Positions 15,747-23,842 of a DNA stretch of 26,526 nt are shown in pieces. The DNA lies in NCBI RefSeq assembly GCF_035998295.1, contig NZ_DASYHS010000048.1, positions 1 through 26,526 of the forward strand, read 5' to 3'. The DNA is from DASYHS01 sp035998295 (GTDB lineage: Bacteria > Pseudomonadota > Alphaproteobacteria > Azospirillales > Azospirillaceae). A program made the translations under genes and the position numbers. Below the pieces are notes generated by a model. It did not search any database. It worked only from the letters and a program-made list of their open reading frames with translations, and had not been told where the DNA came from. How positions within the stretch are numbered: position 1 is the stretch's first letter; each line of letters opens with the position of its first letter.

Positions 15747-16667
15747 TCAGGGAAGGAGGGCGTCGGCGACGCGCCCGGCCATGGCCGAGACCGAAAGCGG
15801 GCCGCCGAAGGTCCAGGTGTCGGAAGGAAGGGCATGGACGCGGTCGTTCGCGACGAAGTCGAGCCGCGGCCACACCGGGTTGGCACCCAGGCGCTGGAAG
15901 ACGTCGTCCCCGGGCTGGACGATGTGGAGCAGATGCGCGTCGCGGATCGCGGCGAGGGACTCGATGCCCGCGGTGGTGAAGCCGAAGCGTTCGGCAGGAC
16001 CCTTCCAGGCATTGACGAGGCCGAGACGATCGATCACGCCGTCGACCAGGCTGCCGTCGGTGAAGACCCGCGGCGAGGGTGAGCCGGGCAGAAACTGGGC
16101 GACGAGCACCGGCGCGCCGGCGAGCCCTGCCTGCGCGAGCCGCTCCCGGCCCCGGTCCAGCACGGCGTCCATATCGGCCAGGACCCGCTCCCCCTCCTCC
16201 TCGCGCCCGACCATGCGGGCGACCGCGCGGAAATCCTCGACCGTCTGCTCGAACTGGCCTTGGCCGTCGGCCGGGAAGCCTTCGAACAGAACGGTCGGCG
16301 CGATCGCCGAGAGCTGGTCGTGAATCGCGGCATGGCGGAAGGCCGGGCCGAGGATCAGGTCGGGGCGCAACGCCGCGATCGCCTCGAGGCTCGGCTCCTG
16401 GCGGGTACCGACGTCGGCGGCGCCCGCCAGCCGCTCGGCGCCCACGCCGACCCACTGGCGGTATCCCGCGAGATCGGCGACGCCGACCGGAGAGACGCCG
16501 ACGGCGGCGAGGGCCTCCGCATAGGCCAGGTCGAGCACGACGATCCGTTCCGGCACGCCCTCCAGGACCGCCGTGCCGAGCGCGTGGGGAACCTCCAGCC
16601 TGTCGGCGCGCGCGGCGGACGCGAATGCCAGGATCAGGACCAGGACCGGCAGCAGGAAGATGCGCAT
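15747..16667 (-). CDS. fhuD: FhuD/FecB-like periplasmic ferric siderophore-binding protein
   Basis: 306 residues. A signal peptide (MRIFLLPVLVLILAFASAARA, probable cut after Ala21; no lipobox cysteine) precedes a two-lobed periplasmic binding domain of the TroA/FhuD class. Recognisable parts are PERIVVLDLAYAEALAAVGV, PSLEAIAALRPDLILG and FTDGSLVDGVIDRLGL followed by FGFTTAGIESL. It should collect the ferric hydroxamate after the receptor and hand it to the FhuB-like permease. Its start lies 3 bases after the hydroxylase stop, with a G-rich ribosome site inside that gene's end. Its insertion between the iucD-like and receptor genes differs from the enterobacterial aerobactin order, where uptake uses an unlinked fhuCDB. 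Confidence 0.92.
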   Translation of the reverse strand: MRIFLLPVLVLILAFASAARADRLEVPHALGTAVLEGVPERIVVLDLAYAEALAAVGVSPVGVADLAGYRQWVGVGAERLAGAADVGTRQEPSLEAIAALRPDLILGPAFRHAAIHDQLSAIAPTVLFEGFPADGQGQFEQTVEDFRAVARMVGREEEGERVLADMDAVLDRGRERLAQAGLAGAPVLVAQFLPGSPSPRVFTDGSLVDGVIDRLGLVNAWKGPAERFGFTTAGIESLAAIRDAHLLHIVQPGDDVFQRLGANPVWPRLDFVANDRVHALPSDTWTFGGPLSVSAMAGRVADALLP

Positions 16668-16670
16668 CGC

Positions 16671-17999
16671 TCACGCCCCCAGCGCGTGGTGAAGGCGCGG
16701 GGATCCGATCGTCGGGCCGGCGTCCGCTCCGGCGGCGTCCCAGGCGACGAGGTCGGGCGCGTCGTCCGTGTCGTAGGCGGGACGGCCCAGCAGGTCGTTG
16801 ACGATGGTGGCGCCGCGCCAAGCCATGACGCTGAGTTGCGGCTCGGCGATGCCGTGGCTGTAGCGGCCGAGGTTCTGGGCGTAGATGCGGTTGGCGGGCG
16901 GGCCGTCCCATTCGACCGCGAAGGCGGCCGAGAGCCGGAACCGGCCCTGGGCGTCGAAGCGGATGCGTTCGGCTAGACGTCCCAGGCAATCGGGGAACGC
17001 GCCGGCGAAGCCGGTCGCCAGGATCACGACGTCGGCCGCGATCGTCTCCAGCGTACCGGTCAGGCCGTTGCGCGCGGTCAGCAGCCACCCTCCCGTCCCC
17101 GGCTCGAGCGCCACCACCTCGCGGTTCGGCATCAGCGCCGCCGGATCCCGGCTCTCCAGGCATTGGGCCACGTAGAGCCGCTGGTAGATCTCGCGGATGG
17201 TCTCGACGGAGATGCCGTCGCCGGCGAGCTTCTGCTGTTCGACGATGCGGGCCTTGCGCGAGGTCGGCAGCTCGTAGAAGCGGCGCACGTAGCCGGGAGT
17301 GAAGTACTCGTTGGTGAACGCGGTCTCGTCGATCGGCTCGAAATTGGGGCGGCGGCTCAGCCAGAAGACCCGCTCCGGCGCGCCGGCCCCGTCGGAGATG
17401 GCGTGCAGGAACACCTCCGCCCCCGTCTGCCCGCCGCCGACGACCGCGACCCGCTTGCCCGCCAAATCGGGAGCGAGGGTCGCGATGCGGCCGGCGTGGA
17501 AGCAGGTCGGCCCGAGATGGGGCCGTGCCCATTCCGGCACGAAGGGCCGCACCCCCGTGGCCAGGACGAGGTTGCGGGCACGCCGCGTGCCGTCCGAACA
17601 GTGCAGGGTGAAGGCCCCGTCAGCGAAGTCCAGCTCGCGCACCTCGACGCCGAAGCGCACGGTGTCGAGCCGTTCGGCGACCCAGGAGAGATAGTCGGCG
17701 AACTCCCGCCGCAGCACGCGGTCGAAACCGGCATTGAGGAAGCGGTAGAAGCGCTTGCGCGCGACCAGATAGGCGGTGAAGGAATAGGGGCTGGTCGGCG
17801 CCACCGCGCTCACCAGGTCCTTCAGCCACGAGGTCTGCAGCCGCGCGTCGGGCAGCATCAGCCCGGCGTGCCAGGCGAACCGCGGCGACCGGTCCAGGAA
17901 CAGCGCCTTCACCTCCTCGATCGGGTCGAGCAGTGCCGCGACGCTGAGATTGAACGGGCCGGCGCCGATGCCGGCCAGGTCGAGGACGTCGGATGTCAT
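16671..17999 (-). CDS. iucD: Lysine N6-hydroxylase, IucD family (siderophore N-monooxygenase)
   Basis: A 442-residue flavin-dependent N-hydroxylating monooxygenase, the first step in making the hydroxamate arm. It has the FAD site GIGAGPFNLSVA (10-21), the substrate-region stretch LQTSWLKDLVSAVAPTSPYSF (55-74), the NADPH site GGGQTG (188-193) and the C-terminal LATGF (327-331). The DLVSAVAPT-PYSF segment, the FYRFL that follows, and SHGIAEPQLSVMAWR near the end agree closely with E. coli IucD as I remember it, and the length is the same. Lysine is the best guess for substrate, but cadaverine or diaminopropane hydroxylases share the fold. The ATG overlaps the upstream gene's stop as ATGA, and the FhuD-like gene follows after 3 bases. 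Confidence 0.92.
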   Translation of the reverse strand: MTSDVLDLAGIGAGPFNLSVAALLDPIEEVKALFLDRSPRFAWHAGLMLPDARLQTSWLKDLVSAVAPTSPYSFTAYLVARKRFYRFLNAGFDRVLRREFADYLSWVAERLDTVRFGVEVRELDFADGAFTLHCSDGTRRARNLVLATGVRPFVPEWARPHLGPTCFHAGRIATLAPDLAGKRVAVVGGGQTGAEVFLHAISDGAGAPERVFWLSRRPNFEPIDETAFTNEYFTPGYVRRFYELPTSRKARIVEQQKLAGDGISVETIREIYQRLYVAQCLESRDPAALMPNREVVALEPGTGGWLLTARNGLTGTLETIAADVVILATGFAGAFPDCLGRLAERIRFDAQGRFRLSAAFAVEWDGPPANRIYAQNLGRYSHGIAEPQLSVMAWRGATIVNDLLGRPAYDTDDAPDLVAWDAAGADAGPTIGSPRLHHALGA

Positions 18000-19849
18000 G
18001 GGCGGGGGGTCTCCGTTGGCTCGCCGCGGACGGGATCGAAGCGGTGGAGGGGGTTCGCGAGGTCGCTGCCCAACTCGGGCACCGGGCGCTGGGCTGCGTC
18101 GCCGTAGCCGATGCGGAAGCGCGCGCGGTTGATGCAGACGCGCTCCATGGTCGGGCGGAACAGGTCGTAGAGGCGGAAGCGCGGCGCGAGGTCCGGGTTG
18201 GCGGCCTGGTAGCGCCGCAGGACCCGCGCGAGGACGGCGTAGAACTCCTCCTCCGGGAAGCCGTCCGCGGCGGTCAGCCGCTCGGACAGGAAGCGCAGCA
18301 CGGTCACGAAATGGCCGGTCTGTAGGTCGTGGATCTGGTGCGCGGCCGGCCGCTTCGGCAGTACGGCCAGCGCCGCGGGCTCCAGCGAGCCCAGCTCAGG
18401 GAACGGCGGGTCGACCACGTCGCAGTCCCCCTGGAGGTCCTTGACCGCGAGACGGACGGGAGCGGCGTCCTTCAGGACGAGAGTCAGGTTCTGGCCATGG
18501 GCGATGAAGCCGATCCCCCACCGGCACATGAAGTGGTAGAGCGGCACGACAACGGCCGCGAACAGCCGCTCCAGCCATTCGGCGTGCCCGAGGCCCGAGC
18601 GCTCGATCCAGGCGCTGGCGAGCGGCCGCCCGGCGTCGTCGCAGTGGTGGAGCGCGCCCAGCATCACTCCAGTCTCCCCGGGGCGCAGATGGCGCTCCAC
18701 GCTCTCGCGCCAGATCGCGCCCAGCATCTCGTGGAACTGGTAGGGGCCGTCGGGCAGGCGCTCGTAGACGGGATGCGGGTAGAAGGCGCCCGCGACCTCG
18801 CCGAGCACGATGGTGCCGGCGTCGGCGAGCACCGGGTCGGTGGCGGCGATGTCCGCCAGCCAGCGGGACAGCTTCGGGCCGGCGGCCATGTAGCGGCCGG
18901 GGATGCCGCGCCAGCAGGACGTGTTGAGGATGGTCAGCGGCAGCTTCACCTGCAGCCGTCCCGGCCGGTCGGCGTTCGCGAGCGTGCGCAGGGACTGCTG
19001 AGGGAGATAGGCGTCGCCGAAGCTGCCGAGCGGGACGATGCGCCCGGAAGCGATCTCGCCCGCGAAATGGGGCAGGACCGCGTTGGTCCATTGCCAGGGA
19101 TGGACCGGCATCAGGACGTACCGGTCCGGATCGACGCCCGCCGCCCGGCAGGCGGCCCGCAGGCGCAGGCGCTCGGCCGCGTCGAGGGACTGCTCCAGCA
19201 GCGCCTCCTCGTCCAGGTCCGGGGCGAGCGACAGGCGGCAGCGCTCCCGGTCGGCCGCGATCCAGACCAGGCGGAACGTCGGCTCCGATTCCGGGGCGAA
19301 GGCGAGGTGGTCCTCCAGCCCCCAGCCGATGCGGCCCTTGTTCGCGGGCGCCTTGGGATGGCCTTCCAGCCGGCATTGCAGCCGGTCGGGATCGAGCGCC
19401 GCCAGGGCGGCGGCGTCCATGCCGGAATTCGCGGCCGCGACCCGCATGTCGGCGAGCAGCGTGCTCGACAGCTCCTTCAGGTAGGTCGCGAGCGTCGCGG
19501 CGTCCGCGCCAAGTTCGGCGCGGGCGTCGACGAAGAAGCCGCAGGCATCGTCCGCCGGCCCCTCGGCGCCGCCGGCGCGGCGCGTCATCGAGGCGGGCTC
19601 GACCGCGATCTGGCCCCAGATGCGCCGCCGGCCCCGGAAGGCGTAGGTGGCGCCCGAATCGAGGGGCAGCTCGAAGGTGCCGCCGGCCCCGGTCTCGACG
19701 GGACGCAACGCCTCCTCCCAGGACAGCTCCGAGATGGTCTTGGCGATCAGCCGGCGGTTGACCAGCCGCCACAGCGCGCCGTCGCCGAGCGTGCGGACCG
19801 CCGCGTCCAGCGGGTCCGGCGCCGCCCGTTGCGCGAGCGCGGCCGTCAC
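17996..19849 (-). CDS. iucC: NIS siderophore synthetase, IucC type
   Basis: A 617-residue NRPS-independent siderophore synthetase (IucA/IucC family) that uses ATP to condense the second acetyl-hydroxy-diamine arm onto the citrate mono-adduct. Strong IucC features are the LVNRRLIAKTISEL start (about 29-42), EGHPKAPANKGRIGWG (162-177), HPWQW (250-254), KLPLTILNTSCWRGIPGRY (302-320), AHGQN (450-454) and KDLQGD (470-475). A C-terminal FhuF-like transporter domain region typical of the family ends the protein. The start is set at GTG 19849, which overlaps the preceding stop as GTGA and has GAGGAG just before it. An ATG at 19885 is possible but would overlap by 40 bases. It ends with an ATGA overlap with the hydroxylase gene. 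Confidence 0.93.
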   Translation of the reverse strand: MTAALAQRAAPDPLDAAVRTLGDGALWRLVNRRLIAKTISELSWEEALRPVETGAGGTFELPLDSGATYAFRGRRRIWGQIAVEPASMTRRAGGAEGPADDACGFFVDARAELGADAATLATYLKELSSTLLADMRVAAANSGMDAAALAALDPDRLQCRLEGHPKAPANKGRIGWGLEDHLAFAPESEPTFRLVWIAADRERCRLSLAPDLDEEALLEQSLDAAERLRLRAACRAAGVDPDRYVLMPVHPWQWTNAVLPHFAGEIASGRIVPLGSFGDAYLPQQSLRTLANADRPGRLQVKLPLTILNTSCWRGIPGRYMAAGPKLSRWLADIAATDPVLADAGTIVLGEVAGAFYPHPVYERLPDGPYQFHEMLGAIWRESVERHLRPGETGVMLGALHHCDDAGRPLASAWIERSGLGHAEWLERLFAAVVVPLYHFMCRWGIGFIAHGQNLTLVLKDAAPVRLAVKDLQGDCDVVDPPFPELGSLEPAALAVLPKRPAAHQIHDLQTGHFVTVLRFLSERLTAADGFPEEEFYAVLARVLRRYQAANPDLAPRFRLYDLFRPTMERVCINRARFRIGYGDAAQRPVPELGSDLANPLHRFDPVRGEPTETPRP

Positions 19850-22512
19850 CGGAGTATCTCCTCGAAGAACCGGTCCCGTTCGCAACGCATCAGCGCCGCG
19901 CGCTTGTGCGGGAAGTCGAACTCCTTGACCTTGTCGAAGCCGGCCGCCGAGGCGTGCTGGAGCATCTTGACGTGCGAGGCCCGCGGCTCGCCGACGACGG
20001 CACGGGTCCGCGGCTCGTCCAGGAACAGGTAGTGGTTGATGGCGCGGAACCAGGCGATCGTCCTGGCCCGGCCGAGATGGCGCGGATTGCCGACCAGGAA
20101 GTGCCAGCCGCGGTCCCAGTCGTCGGCCTCGTAATGGGCGCCGAGCCGGTCCTCCTTGGCCCAGTAGACCTCGAAGTAGCAGCCGGGCTCACCGTCGAGC
20201 GAGCCGATCAGGGCATAGGCGTGGGGATCGGCGTCGAGGGTCTCGAGGTACTCGGCCAGTTCGGGCTTCGGCTTGGCGAGTTCCCAGAAATAGGCGACGC
20301 GGCCCTGGTTCATCCAGCCGTGGAACAGGTCGAGGTCCGCGACGGGGTCGATCGTGCGCAGCGACAGCGTCGCCCCGACCTCGCGCACGAAGCGCTCGTA
20401 GACGAGGCCACGGGGCGCGGGCGGGCGCAGGGGATGGGTCCCGCCATGGATGCAGGGCACGAGGAGGTACGGGAACGCGGCGGGCGGGCGCGGGCCGTGC
20501 CAGAGCAGCGGCACCTGCAGCAGGCCCGCGCGCCGGCACATCGGCAGGCCGGTTTGCGCGTCGTTCCCATGGACGAGGGACGGCGGCAGCGCGGCCGGGT
20601 CCGCGTCGAGCAGGACCCGGTCGGTCCCGGGCCGCTCCTCGAAGACGGCCGCCAGCCGGGCGGCGAGGTCGGCGGGCTCCCCGGCGCCGGGCCGGCGCAG
20701 GTCGAGGACGGGGGCGGCCGCCAGCGGGTTCGGCATCGGGACGTATGCGCCGGCGGGGTTGCCGTCGGCGAGCGTCTCCTCGACGCCCCCGGCGCCGAGG
20801 CGGAAATTCGCCTTCGACCACAGTTGGGGCGACTCCAGGAGCCAGCGGACCGCGGACGGATCCCGCAATCCCCGGGACAGCAGGCGTTCGAGGGCGTCGC
20901 GCAGCCGGTCGAGGAGTAGGCGTTCCGGGGCGAGGCCGGCGACGGCCAGGGCGGTGACGACCCCGAACACCGCGTTGACGACGAGATAGTAGCCAACGAG
21001 ACGAGCGGTCGTCGCGTCGTCGAAGACGTTGTCGAGGTCGCCGGCCAGCTCGGGATGGGCCTGCGCCACCAGGTCGCGGCCGAGCCCGGTGAAGCCCGTT
21101 CCCTGGCAGTCCCGGAAATGCAGCACCGCGGGCCAGCCACCCGCCAATCCGAGGACGACGTTCTGCTGGTGTGCGCTGAACAGCAGGCCGTAATCCGCCT
21201 GCGCGACCAGCAGCGGCTCCAGCGCGACGGCAAGGAAACGGTCGAACCAGGACAGCGCCGCCGCCCCGGCGTCTGTGCCCTCGCGCGCCGCGGCGCCGCG
21301 GACGACCCTCGCGAGCAGGCCTTCGCCGCCGAAGGGATCGTCCTGGCACAGCGTCGCGAGCACGCAGGCCTCGAACGGCCCGGGCCCGCGGAACGGGTTG
21401 TCGCGCAGGACCACGGTCGAGGCGGCGACCGGGCCGCTCGCGGCGAGCAGCGACAGATGCGCCGGCTCCCTCATGACCCGGAAGTCCGGGAAGCGCGCCG
21501 CAAGCTCGCGCCCGAGCGGCCCGTCGAGGATGCGGTCGACGCGCAGGCCCCGGTCGACCTCGCGCGCCTGGAGCACGCGCGTCGAGTTGGTGAGGCGCAC
21601 GCCCAGCGAGAATTTCAGCATGTGCGCGGCGTGCGGCGCATGAAGCGTGCGCAGCGACGTCGTCGCCCGCCAGGGGCTGCCCGCGGTGCCGAGGGGGCGC
21701 AGCCGGCCGTCGGCCACCAGGCCCGCGACCTCGGGCAGGCGCAACAGGCGCTCGGCCTGCCAGGGATGCTGGGGCAGCAGGGTCCAGTCCGGCCCGGGGA
21801 GCGCCCGCTCCAGGAAACAGGCGCCGAGCTGCGGATCGTCGAGCGCCGGCCGTCGCACCAGCGCGTCGGGGTCCGGCGCGGTCGTGGCGACGGACGCCGC
21901 CGAGCGGTGGACCGCGAACCAGGCGAGCGGGAAGGCGCCGCCGTGCTCGGGCGCATAGGCATGCGCGTCCTCGGCCGAGAAGCCGTCGCGACTCTTCGGC
22001 GTGGGGTGGACGGGGTGGCCGAGCAGGAGCGCCTGCTCGGCGTCGGCGAAGTCGACCGTTCCGTCGGCGGGTCCCCGTTCGGCCAGCGCGACGGCAATGT
22101 TGGCGCGGCTCTCGCCGACGCGACGCAGGAAGGCGTCGCGGGCCGCATCGGAGAGCACGCCGACGATCGCCGGCTCGGCCGCGACGAGGCGGGCGAAGCG
22201 GTCCAGGCCGATGGCGGCGCCCGGCGGCAGGCCCGGCCCTTCGGCCAGCAGCGGCAACGCGAAGCCGTGACGGCCGGCCAGCGACCGGCGGGCCAGGATC
22301 GCGTGCACCGTGATCCCCGATCGGGCCATCGGGAAGGCGGCGACCGGGCGGCCGGCCGGATCGAACCGCCGGGCCTCGGCTGCGGGCAGCAGGCGCCAGC
22401 CTGCCCAGTCGCGCATCAGGGCGTTCAGGAAGGCCGCCGACGCGTGGCGCTCGGCGAGCGCGGACGGGTCCAGCGGGTCGGGTTCCTCGCGCATTCGGAC
22501 GGCAAACGACAT
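19846..22512 (-). CDS. IucA-IucB fusion: NIS siderophore synthetase joined to hydroxylysine N-acetyltransferase
   Basis: 888 residues, far longer than IucA alone (about 570-600). Residues 1 to about 600 are an IucA-type synthetase: EQALLLGHPVHPTPKSRDGF (159-178), HPWQ (249-252), KFSLGVRLTNS (300-310), HQQN (448-451) and RDCQG (467-471). From about 600 to 888 it matches IucB, including its weak N-terminal half. The GNAT half carries WMNQGRVAYFWE (733-744), CYFEVYWAKEDRLGAHY (778-794), RGWHFLVG (801-808), FLDEPRTRAVV (830-840) and KEFDFPHKR (863-871). One polypeptide would therefore acetylate the N-hydroxy-diamine and attach it to citrate. The start ATG 22512 has GGAGGT 8 bases upstream. It is the first gene of the operon, under the Fur-like box, and overlaps iucC by GTGA. 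Confidence 0.93.
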   Translation of the reverse strand: MSFAVRMREEPDPLDPSALAERHASAAFLNALMRDWAGWRLLPAAEARRFDPAGRPVAAFPMARSGITVHAILARRSLAGRHGFALPLLAEGPGLPPGAAIGLDRFARLVAAEPAIVGVLSDAARDAFLRRVGESRANIAVALAERGPADGTVDFADAEQALLLGHPVHPTPKSRDGFSAEDAHAYAPEHGGAFPLAWFAVHRSAASVATTAPDPDALVRRPALDDPQLGACFLERALPGPDWTLLPQHPWQAERLLRLPEVAGLVADGRLRPLGTAGSPWRATTSLRTLHAPHAAHMLKFSLGVRLTNSTRVLQAREVDRGLRVDRILDGPLGRELAARFPDFRVMREPAHLSLLAASGPVAASTVVLRDNPFRGPGPFEACVLATLCQDDPFGGEGLLARVVRGAAAREGTDAGAAALSWFDRFLAVALEPLLVAQADYGLLFSAHQQNVVLGLAGGWPAVLHFRDCQGTGFTGLGRDLVAQAHPELAGDLDNVFDDATTARLVGYYLVVNAVFGVVTALAVAGLAPERLLLDRLRDALERLLSRGLRDPSAVRWLLESPQLWSKANFRLGAGGVEETLADGNPAGAYVPMPNPLAAAPVLDLRRPGAGEPADLAARLAAVFEERPGTDRVLLDADPAALPPSLVHGNDAQTGLPMCRRAGLLQVPLLWHGPRPPAAFPYLLVPCIHGGTHPLRPPAPRGLVYERFVREVGATLSLRTIDPVADLDLFHGWMNQGRVAYFWELAKPKPELAEYLETLDADPHAYALIGSLDGEPGCYFEVYWAKEDRLGAHYEADDWDRGWHFLVGNPRHLGRARTIAWFRAINHYLFLDEPRTRAVVGEPRASHVKMLQHASAAGFDKVKEFDFPHKRAALMRCERDRFFEEILR

Positions 22513-22630
22513 GGAACGCTACCTCCGGCAGGGTCGGGACGGGGTTCGGCCGGGCCACGAACAATCGGCTGGCGAATCCGGTGTTTGCGACTGATAATGC
22601 GAGTCGTTCTCATCTGCAAGGGGTTTAGTG
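22513..22630. promoter_or_regulatory. Divergent, probably iron-repressed promoter region
   Basis: This 118-base gap separates the operon's first start (22512, leftward) from the MFS start (22631, rightward). Leftward, TTGCAG and TTATCA on the minus strand (22619 down to 22591) are spaced 17 bases and enclose the Fur-like box. Rightward, GATAAT (22593-22598) is a good -10 candidate with a weak upstream -35, and AAGGGG (22618-22623) is the MFS ribosome site. Both promoters would be covered by a repressor at 22586-22618. Confidence 0.55.
22596..22618 (+). promoter_or_regulatory. Fur-like operator in the divergent promoter
   Basis: TGCGAGT-C-GTTCTCA (22598-22612) fits the 7-1-7 inverted Fur pattern. 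The overlapping 19-mer at 22593-22611, beginning GATAATGCGA, agrees with the E. coli Fur consensus at 14 of 19 positions by my count. A further half-site TGCGACT lies at 22586-22592. The 23 bases at 22596-22618 match the site at 23780-23802 in 18 positions. Which regulator of the Fur family binds is unknown. Confidence 0.7.
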
Positions 22631-23794
22631 ATGACGCCGCTGATCCTGGCGACCGGCGCGATGGGCCTGGGGCAGTCCGTCCTGTTCATGCTGGTGCCGT
22701 TGCTGGCGGAGCACACCGGCCTCCAGCCGTGGCGGCTCACCTTCGCGCTCGCGGTCGGGACCCTGATGTTCCTGGTCGGCGCGCCCCGGCTCGGCCGGGC
22801 CAGCGACCGGTTCGGCCGGCGGCCCGTGCTGGCGATGGCGGTCGGCGGCTATCTCGCCAGCAGCCTGCTGCTCGCCGCCGTGGTCGTGGCCGCCGCGGCC
22901 GGTATCCTCGGCCCGGAGACGGCCTTCGCCCTGCTGCTCGCGTCGCGCGTCGCGCACGGGCTGACGGCGTCGGGCATCCTGCCGGTCGCCCAGGCCTGGA
23001 TCGCCGACGTGACCCCGCCGGAGGAGCGGCTTCCCCGATTCGCACGCCTGAGCGCGGGCGCCAGCATCGGCCGGGCGCTCGGGCCGGCGCTGGGCGCGGG
23101 CGCCCTGCTGCTCCACCCGCTCGGCCCGCTGGTCCTGATGGTGCTGGCCCCGCTGCCGGGCCTGTTCGCGCTGACGTCGCGCAGCGGCGGAGGGCGGCCG
23201 AGCGCGGCCGCAGGCAGTGCGCGGCTGCGCTGGGGCGACGGACGGATCGCGCGGCTGCTCGCGACCGGCTGGACGACCCATACCGCGCTCGGCCTGATGC
23301 TGTACACGATCGGGCTGCTGATGCAGGAGCGGCTTGGGCTGTCGGGCGAAGCCGCGGCGGGCGCGCTCGGCGGCCTGATGACCGCCGGCGCGGTCGTCAC
23401 CGCGGCGGTGCAAGCCGGCATCGCGCGCCGGCGGCCGGCGGCCCGCACGCTGCTGCTCGCCGGGGCCGGCGCGCTCACCGCCGGGGCGCTGGCCTTCGCG
23501 CTCGCCCACGACGCGGTCGCGTTCGGCGCAGGCTTCGCGCTGACCGGCGCGGCCGCCGCACTCCTGCTGCCCTCATACGTCAGCAGCGCCAGCCGCGCGG
23601 TCGAGCCTCACGAGCAGGGCGCGGCGTCCGGCATGCTTTCGGCCAGCCACACGCTCGGCTACGCCGCAGGGGCGCTGCTGGGAGGAACCGCGTTCGAACT
23701 GCACCCCGCCTGCCCGTTCCTTCTCGCAGCGGCGCTGGCGACGTCGCTGCCGGCCCTCGCGCTGAAACCGATCAATGCGATTGCGACTCGTTAG
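22631..23794 (+). CDS. MFS transporter, probable siderophore exporter
   Basis: A 387-residue, roughly 12-span major facilitator protein. Motif A appears as LGRASDRFGRRPVL after the second span, and SRVAHGLTASGILPVAQAWIAD and GASIGRALGPALGAG fall where motifs of drug/efflux MFS proteins do. The central loop (about 175-195) is short. It shares a divergent iron-box promoter with the siderophore operon, so export of the siderophore is the likeliest role, as for ShiF/IucE-type MFS proteins beside aerobactin genes; this is inferred from position. ATG 22631 follows AAGGGG with good spacing; GTG 22628 directly before it is an alternative. The stop codon lies inside the second Fur-like box. Confidence 0.87.
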   Translation: MTPLILATGAMGLGQSVLFMLVPLLAEHTGLQPWRLTFALAVGTLMFLVGAPRLGRASDRFGRRPVLAMAVGGYLASSLLLAAVVVAAAAGILGPETAFALLLASRVAHGLTASGILPVAQAWIADVTPPEERLPRFARLSAGASIGRALGPALGAGALLLHPLGPLVLMVLAPLPGLFALTSRSGGGRPSAAAGSARLRWGDGRIARLLATGWTTHTALGLMLYTIGLLMQERLGLSGEAAAGALGGLMTAGAVVTAAVQAGIARRRPAARTLLLAGAGALTAGALAFALAHDAVAFGAGFALTGAAAALLLPSYVSSASRAVEPHEQGAASGMLSASHTLGYAAGALLGGTAFELHPACPFLLAAALATSLPALALKPINAIATR

Positions 23795-23802
23795 CATTTG
23801 CA
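23780..23802 (+). promoter_or_regulatory. Second Fur-like operator, ahead of exbB-exbD-exbD-tonB
   Basis: TGCGACT-C-GTTAGCA (23782-23796) is a 7-1-7 site preceded by another half-site TGCGATT (23775-23781). It overlaps the last codons of the MFS gene and ends 40 bases before the exbB ATG. The 23-base window matches the divergent promoter box in 18 positions, although one site is in coding sequence and the other is not. This suggests the energising genes have their own iron-regulated promoter. Confidence 0.62.
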
Positions 23803-23842
23803 GTAACAGACGGGACACCCGACGGCACGGAGGAAGGCACCG

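Noticed and set aside
17996..19885. ATG at 19885 as the IucC start
   Set aside because: It would overlap the previous gene by 40 bases. GTG 19849 has a ribosome site and the same GTGA overlap seen at other junctions.
16671..22512. Rhizobactin 1021/schizokinen or alcaligin biosynthesis
   Set aside because: There are no RhbA/RhbB-like genes for diaminopropane, and two synthetases are not expected for alcaligin. The gene order is that of aerobactin.
22586..22618. Irr- or RirA-type operator instead of a Fur-type box
   Set aside because: I see no TTTAGAA-type paired half-sites of the Irr motif and no clear TGA-N9-TCA dominance. The 7-1-7 Fur pattern fits better, though the regulator is not proven.
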